Assembly: GCA_013299115.1 (NCBI GenBank)
Contig: JAAFKA010000003.1
Coordinates: 59,384 to 123,383 of the forward strand
Length of the DNA: 64,000 nucleotides
DNA from: Cytophagales bacterium
GTDB lineage: Bacteria > Bacteroidota > Bacteroidia > Cytophagales > Thermoflexibacteraceae
Reading direction: 5' to 3'
Shown: piece by piece, positions 58,305-64,000 of the stretch
How the letters are laid out: every line of letters begins with the position of its first letter
How positions within the stretch are numbered: position 1 is the first letter of the stretch
Notes under the pieces: model-generated
The model's database searches: none
Seen by the model: only the letters and a program-made list of their open reading frames with translations
What the model was told of the DNA's origin: nothing
Made by a program: the position numbers and the translations under genes

Positions 58305-58772
58305 ATGACCGAAAAATCTACTATTCGTCCTCGCGTAAGTGGGATTTGTGTAATTGATAACCGACTGCTGCTGCTCAAACATGAGCCTGGTTTTCGTATG
58401 CCTTATTTTTGGCTGCCACCGGGAGGCGGAGTGGAGGTAGGCGAAACCTTAGCTGCTGCACTGCAACGTGAATTTTTAGAAGAAACAGGTTTAATGATAG
58501 AAGTGGATAGATTGTTGTGTACCAACGAATTTATCCACTTGCCTGTTCATGCCTTAGAGTTTTTCTTTTTGGTAAGAGCCACAGGCGGCAACCTCCAAAA
58601 AGGACACGACCCCGAATTTGCTGCCAATGCCCAAATGATAGCCGAAGTAAAACTGATGACTTTTGAAGAAATCAAAGCCATTCCACCGTTATATCTCCAC
58701 AATATTTTTTGGAACTGCCAATCCTTAGACCAACTCCTCAATTTGCAAGGTCATTTTCAATTAATCCGCTAA
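58305..58772 (+). CDS. NUDIX hydrolase
   Basis: A 155-residue hydrolase of nucleoside diphosphates linked to another moiety. The Nudix box is complete: GGGVEVGETLAAALQREFLE followed by ETGL (G-X5-E-X7-REUXEE). The start PRVSGICVIDNRLLLLKHEP, and the absence of extra domains, fit a general house-cleaning Nudix enzyme. Substrate not predictable. It is followed by metF, whose probable start is about 100 bases further. Confidence 0.92.
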   Translation: MTEKSTIRPRVSGICVIDNRLLLLKHEPGFRMPYFWLPPGGGVEVGETLAAALQREFLEETGLMIEVDRLLCTNEFIHLPVHALEFFFLVRATGGNLQKGHDPEFAANAQMIAEVKLMTFEEIKAIPPLYLHNIFWNCQSLDQLLNLQGHFQLIR

Positions 58773-58878
58773 TTTTTTGCAAATTATTCAACTACCTTGT
58801 GTAGTTTTTTCATTTTTTACTAACTTGCGATTCTTTCAATCCAAGTTATATACAACGCTAACAAAAACAGCTACGACA

Positions 58879-59832
58879 TTGAGAATTACAGAGCATTTAA
58901 AAAACGCAAGTAAAACTTTATTTTCATTCGAGATTTTGCCTCCCCTCAAAGGCGAAAGCATACAGTCTATCTTCAATGCTATTACGCCGCTTATGGAATT
59001 TAAGCCGCCGTTTATAGACGTAACGTATCATAGGGAGGAGTACGTTTACAAAAAACGTGAAAATGGCTTGCTCGAAAAACGGACTATTCGCAAAAGACCA
59101 GGCACCGTAGGTATTTGTGCTGCCATCATGAACAAATATGGTGTAGATGCCGTACCTCACATTATTTGCGGAGGTTTTACAAAAGAAGAAACCGAAAATG
59201 CGTTGATAGATTTGCATTTTTTGGGCATAGAAAACGTATTGGCTTTAAGAGGGGACTCTATCAAATCAGAGGCTACTTTTGTGCCTGAGCCGTTGGGTCA
59301 TGTCTATTCGACTGACCTCATCAAGCAAATTAGGTCTATCAACGAAGGCAAATACCTCGATGACGAAATGGCTATTACCACACCCACCAACTTTTGTATA
59401 GGTGTGGCAGGCTACCCCGAAAAACATTTTGAAGCACCCAATATGAAGGCAGACCTCAAACACCTGAAAGAAAAAGTGGATTTGGGGGCAGATTATATTG
59501 TTACGCAAATGTTTTATGACAATAGCAAATTCTTTGAGTTTGTTCGCCAATGTCGCGAGGCTGGTATTCAAGTGCCTATTATTCCTGGGCTGAAACCTCT
59601 GACCACCAAAGGACAACTTACTGCCTTGCCGCGTGCTTTTCACATAGATATTCCTTCTGAACTATCGGAAGCCGTAGAGCTTTGCAAATCTAACGAGGAA
59701 GTGAAAAGGTTAGGCATAGAATGGTGCATCATGCAGTCGAGAGAACTAATTAATTTCGGTGTGCCTTGCTTGCACTATTATTCTATGGGCAAATCGGCAG
59801 CAGTGTATCAAATTGCAAAGGAGTTGTTTTAG
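58879..59832 (+). CDS. metF: Methylenetetrahydrofolate reductase
   Basis: MetF reduces 5,10-methylene-THF to 5-methyl-THF for methionine synthesis, using FAD in the cytosol. I choose the TTG at 58879 (MRITEHLKNASKTLFSFEIL) because homology begins there; the longer ORF start at 58777 adds 34 non-conserved residues. FEILPPLKGESIQ contains the conserved Glu; VTYHREEY, VPHIICGGFTKEE, NVLALRGDS and the FAD-binding ADYIVTQMFYDN complete the pattern. At 317 residues it has the usual size. It stops 10 bases before the inverted repeat element at 59843. Confidence 0.92.
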   Translation: MRITEHLKNASKTLFSFEILPPLKGESIQSIFNAITPLMEFKPPFIDVTYHREEYVYKKRENGLLEKRTIRKRPGTVGICAAIMNKYGVDAVPHIICGGFTKEETENALIDLHFLGIENVLALRGDSIKSEATFVPEPLGHVYSTDLIKQIRSINEGKYLDDEMAITTPTNFCIGVAGYPEKHFEAPNMKADLKHLKEKVDLGADYIVTQMFYDNSKFFEFVRQCREAGIQVPIIPGLKPLTTKGQLTALPRAFHIDIPSELSEAVELCKSNEEVKRLGIEWCIMQSRELINFGVPCLHYYSMGKSAAVYQIAKELF

Positions 59833-59842
59833 AGGAGAAACA

Positions 59843-59912
59843 GGAAACTACCAAAGGCAATATGCAAAAGTATTATTTTCTCTTGCTGGTTATATTTTAT
59901 TTGGTAGTTTCC
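59843..59912. repeat. 70-bp element with perfect 13-bp inverted ends
   Basis: GGAAACTACCAAA (59843-59855) and TTTGGTAGTTTCC (59900-59912) are perfect inverted repeats. It lies between metF and the accessory cassette and could be its boundary. Confidence 0.65.
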
Positions 59913-59946
59913 AAGTTGATAAAGTGAACAAAAAAATTAAAATAAC

Positions 59947-60519
59947 ATGGAACGAATAACTTTAGATAACAAAAAATATCTAATTGGCTATCATGCTCAG
60001 GAGTATCGTAAAAATAGTAAATTACTATCTCCTCTCAAATGCACCATGGATAATGCCTGGTTAGGACTTGGTTATTACTTTTGGGCGGATATTGAGTTTG
60101 CTAAATATTGGGGCGAAGATTTTAAGGTACGGAGTAATGGGTTTTATAGCATATATTCAGCAAACCTGGATATTGAAAATTGTATTAACGCAGTTTTTAA
60201 TGAAGAACACTATTATTTCTTCCGAAATTGTATTGAAAAAGCAATAAATCACTTTAAAAATCAAGGCATAAATATAACACTTAAGCAGGTGCATGAGTTT
60301 TTATTAGATAAGTTTTGGAAAGAAAATGGTATTACAGGGATTTTATATGACGATTTGCCTTTTAACCCAAATAATAAACCTAATAGAAAGTACTCAATAA
60401 TAGAATACGAAGAAAACCATAAGATAAAACATCTGTACTACAAAAAAAGAATACAGATTGTAGTATTTAGTTTGGAAAATATTCATAACTTTGCTTGTTG
60501 TTTGGAAAAACAGTGCTAA
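59947..60519 (+). CDS. ADP-ribosyltransferase-fold toxin-like protein
   Basis: The 190-residue protein has no signal peptide. Its start, KKYLIGYHAQEYRKNSKLLS, and the motif AWLGLGYYFWADIEFAKYWG (around residue 37-56) are the Y-H and (W)LGxGxYFW..A..W signature of ART-like toxins (DUF3990 and relatives), where the His and Tyr line the NAD site. The C-terminal GILYDDLPFNPNNKPNRKYS may supply the acidic loop; a canonical catalytic Glu is not obvious. It is the first gene of a tight cassette: the next start is 15 bases after its stop. The order toxin, small protein, SecB-like chaperone matches the mycobacterial TAC layout. The fold call is moderate; the toxin role is inference. Confidence 0.6.
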   Translation: MERITLDNKKYLIGYHAQEYRKNSKLLSPLKCTMDNAWLGLGYYFWADIEFAKYWGEDFKVRSNGFYSIYSANLDIENCINAVFNEEHYYFFRNCIEKAINHFKNQGINITLKQVHEFLLDKFWKENGITGILYDDLPFNPNNKPNRKYSIIEYEENHKIKHLYYKKRIQIVVFSLENIHNFACCLEKQC

Positions 60520-60533
60520 AAAATGATAAATAT

Positions 60534-60779
60534 ATGCTAAATATTGACGAACTTTCTAATAAATTTGATAAAATGCTGTTTTCATTGGACAAGGAAGACC
60601 TTCAAGAATGGGTTGTATCTTATGAAAATAGAACATTACTTGAAAGGTTAAAACGAGGCGAAAAAGTAATGCTTGATTATTTTGTGCCTCAAATTATCAA
60701 TATTAAAAATATTGATGTTAATACAACTCTCACTAATAGTAGTCTAATAGGAAACTATGACTACGCAATGGCTGCTTAA
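60534..60779 (+). CDS. Small protein, possible antitoxin (81 aa)
   Basis: The 81-residue protein (ATG at 60534, MLNIDELSNKFDKMLFSLDK) has no recognised domain. A helical N-terminus (about 1-60) rich in Leu, Lys and Glu is followed by a more hydrophobic, Asn/Thr-rich tail (LIGNYDYAMAA), an exposed aromatic end resembling in character the chaperone-addiction tails of TAC antitoxins. It starts 15 bases after the ART-like gene stop and overlaps the SecB-like gene's start region almost exactly (TAA, one base, ATG). Role as antitoxin is inferred from position only. Confidence 0.5.
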   Translation: MLNIDELSNKFDKMLFSLDKEDLQEWVVSYENRTLLERLKRGEKVMLDYFVPQIINIKNIDVNTTLTNSSLIGNYDYAMAA

Positions 60780-60780
60780 A

Positions 60781-61179
60781 ATGCAAATTAGATTAAACCA
60801 TATTCAGTTTACCGATGTTGACTATAAAGTCAAAACTTTTGATAAAGAAATTACACATCAACTTGAAACAAGTTTAAGTGTCGGCTCATCTTTTCCTGAT
60901 GATACTGAAAATAGTTTTGTTATTATTTTTAAAATTATGCTTCAAAGTAAGTCAAAAGCATTTAAATTAAAACTAAAAGCAGTTGCACATTTTTCAACTT
61001 CTGATTTAATTGACGATAACTTTAAGAACTCCCCGTTCATTGAGGTCAATGCTCCTGCTATTGCATTCCCATATATTCGTTCGTTTATCTCAAATTTAAC
61101 TTTAAATAGTGGTTTTGATCCTATCATACTGCCATCTTTCAACTTTGTAGAATTGGCTGAAGAAAATAGAAATAAATAA
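60781..61179 (+). CDS. SecB-like chaperone
   Basis: The 132-residue protein begins at the ATG at 60781 (MQIRLNHIQFTDVDYKVKTF), one base after the preceding stop. Its C-terminal NAPAIAFPYIRSFISNLTLN followed by SGFDPIILPSFNFVELAEE is the SecB signature (LFPYAR...T..GFPPL.L.PI.F) in its shortened, stand-alone form. Canonical SecB delivers exported precursors to SecA; many Bacteroidota and actinobacterial SecB-like proteins instead chaperone an antitoxin (as Rv1957 does for HigA1). The neighbours here support the second role. It may also have been copied from a conventional secB. Confidence 0.72.
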   Translation: MQIRLNHIQFTDVDYKVKTFDKEITHQLETSLSVGSSFPDDTENSFVIIFKIMLQSKSKAFKLKLKAVAHFSTSDLIDDNFKNSPFIEVNAPAIAFPYIRSFISNLTLNSGFDPIILPSFNFVELAEENRNK

Positions 61180-61219
61180 AATAAGCTAACTATGTTGACC
61201 TCACGTAGGCACTAAGTTT

Positions 61220-61435
61220 ATGTCGTTAAAAGTATTGAAAATGGCATTACAAATCTTGGAATCAAGTTTGAAACGAAATTTTATAAGTTGCGAATTGCAC
61301 CCTGAATATTATGAAATGATACAGGAAAGATTGGCAAATAACGGGAAAATATCCAATGAACACCGTTTGGAATTTATACAAGAAAAAAATAAAGAAGATT
61401 ATTTGCCAAACTTTTTGCAATTAGAATTATTGTAA
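61220..61435 (+). pseudogene. C-terminal remnant of a DNA methyltransferase
   Basis: The segment KRNFISCELHPEYYEMIQER followed by LANNG is the motif I / SAM-binding end of adenine- or cytosine-N4-type methylases (usual form: G.KFIG.E.NP.YYE...ERL). The motif should be preceded by a GSGTTG-like loop; in an alternative frame the DNA reads GITNLGIKFE, so the start is frameshifted. Only about 70 residues survive, ending just before the moxR remnant's promoter. Confidence 0.6.
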
Positions 61436-61489
61436 TTTTGCACAAAAGTTACCTGAAAAAATACCCAAAAAACTACTTAAAATCTTTAC

Positions 61490-61948
61490 ATGACCACATT
61501 CCAATCTGATGCTGCTGCTGCCGATTCATTGGCACAGACGTACAAAAAACTCAATCAAGAAATATCCAAAGTCATCATTGGGCAAAACGAAGTAGTGCAG
61601 TTGGTCTTGACAGCTATTTTTTGTCAAGGACATTGCCTATTAGTTGGCGTGCCATGACTTGCCAAAACCTTGTTGGTGCAGACCATTTCGCGTGTGCTGG
61701 ATTTGCAGTTCAATCGTATTCAGTTTACGCCAGCCCTCATGCCTTCGGATATTTTGGGTGCAGAAACCTTAGACAAAGACCGCAATATGCGTTTTGTGAA
61801 GGGGGCTATTTTCTCCAATATTATTTTGGCAGACGAAATCAACCGTACGCCACCCAAAACACAGGCTGCTTTGCTTGAGGCTATGCAGGAATATGCAGTA
61901 ACCATAGCAGGACAACAATACCCCTTAGACAAGCCGACTCGATTGTAG
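61490..61948 (+). pseudogene. moxR: MoxR-family AAA ATPase, nonsense-mutated and truncated
   Basis: The reading frame from the ATG at 61490 (MTTFQSDAAAADSLAQTYKK, VIIGQNEVVQLVLTAI) carries a TGA at 61655-61657 exactly where the P-loop Gly should be: GHCLLVGVP-stop-LAKTLLVQ, where GLPGLAKT is expected. After it the frame is intact through PALMPSDILGAE, FSNIILADEINRTPPKTQAA and QEYAVTIAGQQYPLDKP, then ends at a foreign junction near 61936. A single GGA to TGA change removed the enzyme. MoxR normally works with VWA (Bat) proteins; a lone Bat-like gene is at 46779. Confidence 0.85.
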
Positions 61949-62174
61949 TCCCATTGATGGACTGCATGTAAAACAGCACTTTAAGTAACATACGAGGATG
62001 ATAAGCAGAAGTCCCACCACCTTTATACAACTTGATAATAGCACTGAGGTCTAAGGAATCAACCACTTTGTTTACCAGCCGAACAGGATGGTCGGCTGGT
62101 ATTTTATCTAAAAGATTGACAGGAAATAAGGCGAAATGTTTGCCCGATTCTTGTTTAAAGATTACTTTTGCCAT
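61945..62174 (-). pseudogene. IS1182-family transposase 5' fragment
   Basis: From the ATG at 62174 the sequence MAKVIFKQESGKHFALFPVN, LLDKIPADHPVRLVNKVVD and KLYKGGGTSAYHPRMLLKVL matches the N-terminal part of IS1182-type (DDE) transposases. The protein then diverges at VLFYM and stops, so about 75 residues of a ~450-residue enzyme are left. The fragment is convergent with, and abuts, the truncated moxR. No complete IS or terminal repeats can be seen. Confidence 0.75.
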
Positions 62175-62279
62175 AACAATAGCTACAACTAAAACCCAAA
62201 CAAATTTACTAAAAGAAACCCTAAAAGACAAGAAAAAGGGCAAAAAGACTTTTCGGACAGCCTCCTACAATCTTACAAA

Positions 62280-63836
62280 TTACTTCGCCAACACCCTGCC
62301 TTGCAAACTTTGCAACGCATTTTGTATTCTCGTCAGCACTTCGGGTTTGCCCAAAATTGCCATCACTTCCATTAGGTCTGACCCAGAGCCTATGCCTGTG
62401 AGGGCAACTCTGATGCCTTGCATCACACCGCCAATTTTGATACCCTTTGCTTCTATGATTTCGTGTAGCAAATGTTTGATATGTGCAGCCTCAAAAGGTT
62501 GATTATCAGCCTGTAAAGTGGTGTGAAAACTTTGCAACACTGTTACCACCTCTTGATTCCACTTTTTGCTTACTACAGCCTCGTCATATTGCGTGGGCGT
62601 ATTGAAAAAGTAAACTCCTTCTTTGTAAAAATCTTGTGGGAAGGTTGTTTTTTCTTTCAATAAACCTACAATTTTGATTGCTTTTGCTGGTTCACAGGCA
62701 ATATTATTTTTTTGCAAATCTGCCAACAAATAAGTTGCCAATTCCTCATTAGGTTTTGCCTTGATGTATTGTTGGTTAAACCATTTTGCTTTGTTGATAT
62801 CGAATTTTACACCAGATTTGCCAATTCTTTCTACTGTAAAAGCCTCAATGAGTTCTTGCATAGAAAAAAGTTCTTGCTGCGTGCCTGGGTTCCAGCCCAA
62901 AAACGCCAAGAAATTGATAAAAGCATCGGGCAAATAGCCGTCTTCTCTGAAACCACTCGACGAATTTGCCGAATTTTCGCTGTCTTTCCAAAGCAAAGGG
63001 AAAACCGAAAAACCAAACTTGTCGCCATCTCTTTTGCTTAGTTTGCCTTCGCCATCAGGTTTGAGGAGTAGGGGCAAGTGAGCAAATTTGGGCATGGTTT
63101 CCTCCCAACCCAAATAACGATAGAGCAACACGTGCAGCGGTGCAGAAGGCAACCATTCCTCGCCGCGAATGACGTGAGTGGTTTGCATCAGGTGGTCATC
63201 TACTATGTTTGCCAAATGATAAGTCGGCATTCCATCAGATTTCATCAGCACTTTGTCGTCAAGTGTAGAGGAGTGGACAACAATCCAGCCGCGAATGAGG
63301 TCGTGAAAACGGATTTCCTCTTTCTTAGGCATCTTGATACGGATAACATAAGCCTGTCCACTTGCCAACCTTGCTTTTACCTCGTCTTCGGGCAGAGTCA
63401 AGGAGTTTTTCATAGTGGCTCTGGTTATGGCGTTATATTGAGGCGAAACCACTTTGGCTGCTTCCAATCTTTTACGCATTTCTTCGAGTTCCTCTTTGGT
63501 ATCGAAAGCATAATAGGCTTTGCCTTCGTCCACCAATCTTTGGGCATATTGCCCATAAATTCCTGCCTCCTTCCGTTCAGATTGGCGGTAAGGACCGAAA
63601 CTGCCCCCATGCCAAGGGCTTTCGTCGAGTTGGATACCACACCATGCCAAAGCATTTTGGATATATTCCTCTGCACCTGGCACAAACCTGTCTTGGTCTG
63701 TGTCCTCGATACGCAAAAACATTTTGCCTCCATGTTTTTTGGCAAAAAGGTAATTATATAAAGCTGTACGTACCCCGCCTATGTGCAAAGGTCCCGTAGG
63801 ACTTGGAGCAAAACGTACTCTTACTTCTCTTTCCAT
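62280..63836 (-). CDS. gltX: Glutamyl-tRNA synthetase
   Basis: GltX charges tRNA-Glu with glutamate in the cytosol. The 518-residue protein has the class I HIGH motif as PTGPLHIGGVRTALYN (residues 11-26), the conserved FLRIEDTDQDRFVPGAEEY, and KLSKRD in EGKLSKRDGDKFGF (around residue 260). It is a discriminating-type size with the usual C-terminal anticodon-binding domain. The 3' end lies about 100 bases from the transposase fragment. The long palindromic array precedes its start codon. Confidence 0.97.
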   Translation of the reverse strand: MEREVRVRFAPSPTGPLHIGGVRTALYNYLFAKKHGGKMFLRIEDTDQDRFVPGAEEYIQNALAWCGIQLDESPWHGGSFGPYRQSERKEAGIYGQYAQRLVDEGKAYYAFDTKEELEEMRKRLEAAKVVSPQYNAITRATMKNSLTLPEDEVKARLASGQAYVIRIKMPKKEEIRFHDLIRGWIVVHSSTLDDKVLMKSDGMPTYHLANIVDDHLMQTTHVIRGEEWLPSAPLHVLLYRYLGWEETMPKFAHLPLLLKPDGEGKLSKRDGDKFGFSVFPLLWKDSENSANSSSGFREDGYLPDAFINFLAFLGWNPGTQQELFSMQELIEAFTVERIGKSGVKFDINKAKWFNQQYIKAKPNEELATYLLADLQKNNIACEPAKAIKIVGLLKEKTTFPQDFYKEGVYFFNTPTQYDEAVVSKKWNQEVVTVLQSFHTTLQADNQPFEAAHIKHLLHEIIEAKGIKIGGVMQGIRVALTGIGSGSDLMEVMAILGKPEVLTRIQNALQSLQGRVLAK

Positions 63837-63856
63837 GTTTCAGTTATTTTTATGTA

Positions 63857-64000
63857 GTGTGGACTTTAGTCCACACAGGACTTAAATGTGCGGACTAAAG
63901 TCCACACAGGACTTAAATGTGCGGACTAAAGTCCACACAGGACTTAAATGTGCGGACTAAAGTCCACACAGGACTTAAATGTGCGGACTAAAGTCCACAC
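63857..64000. repeat. 31-bp tandem array of 20-bp palindromes, running off the end
   Basis: Five copies at an exact 31-base period (63857, 63888, 63919, 63950, 63981): each a 20-base palindrome of the form GTGYGGACTWWAGTCCACAC followed by the fixed spacer AGGACTTAAAT. The first copy has GTGTGGACTTTAGTCC, the others GTGCGGACTAAAGTCC. It lies directly upstream of gltX and continues past the window. Confidence 0.85.

Noticed and set aside
58115..58378. Hydrophobic 87-codon minus-strand ORF
   Set aside because: It lies opposite the small ORF and the NUDIX gene; the hydrophobicity comes from complementing Lys/Asn codons.
63857..64000. Regular repeats resembling a CRISPR array
   Set aside because: The 11-base spacers are all identical and far too short; there are no variable spacers and no cas genes. 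It is a simple palindromic tandem array.

Overview
The window looks like a chromosome segment of a Bacteroidota bacterium, most likely a Cytophagales-type (Cytophagia) relative. The evidence is a SusC/SusD pair, a second TonB-dependent receptor, Bacteroidota families such as DUF4494, MbnP and a BatA/B-like VWA protein, tRNA genes without encoded CCA, almost no Shine-Dalgarno sequences, and many promoters of the Bacteroidota type (TTG about 18-20 bases before TAnnTTTG). Species cannot be named from the sequence alone. No long operons are present; most genes stand alone or in pairs, and the gaps between them are unusually full of palindromes.

Layout. 1-3.4 kb: the 5' end of an AAA ATPase, two small orphan ORFs beside an inverted-repeat element, a secreted coiled-coil protein, and pabB. 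3.4-13 kb: SusD and SusC, an OmpA-domain protein, gcvH and a TonB receptor. 13-21.6 kb: a DUF3352/MORN-like membrane protein, a phosphohistidine phosphatase-like enzyme, a short Cys-rich protein, a PAS histidine kinase, a TPR/SpoIIE phosphatase, and two acyltransferases. 21.7-26.3 kb: two identical tRNA-Glu genes, a secreted DNA/RNA nuclease lipoprotein, a sugar nucleotidyltransferase and galE. 26.3-36.2 kb: a two-gene ATPase module of unknown function, a hybrid sensor kinase, a lipoprotein, a HAD hydrolase, a cyclophilin, and a restriction-modification pair clearly related to EcoRI. 36.2-41.2 kb: kdsB, a polysaccharide-export ABC permease, a methyltransferase, a beta-barrel protein and a glycosyltransferase; with the GT9 enzyme at 54.3 kb these point to LPS or surface-polysaccharide synthesis. 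41.4-59.8 kb: PBP1A, an ABC exporter, MbnP, a VWA protein, Ohr, RDD, an MBL hydrolase, an LRR protein, tRNA-Ser, DUF4494, an ABC-F ATPase, GT9, Nif3, murF, NUDIX and metF. 59.9-62.2 kb: an AT-rich accessory patch. 62.3-64 kb: gltX and a palindromic tandem array that runs off the end.

The most interesting candidate system is the three-gene cassette at 59947-61179: an ADP-ribosyltransferase-like protein, an 81-residue protein and a SecB-like chaperone, in the same order as mycobacterial toxin-antitoxin-chaperone (TAC) loci. It sits beside the remains of a DNA methyltransferase, a MoxR ATPase inactivated by a nonsense codon, and an IS1182-type transposase fragment. Other leads are the EcoRI-like pair with gene order M then R, the ATPase plus unknown partner at 26.4-28.5 kb, a frameshifted mnmE 5' fragment behind PBP1A, a Cys-rich 53-residue protein with its own strong promoter, and several families of short elements bounded by inverted repeats.
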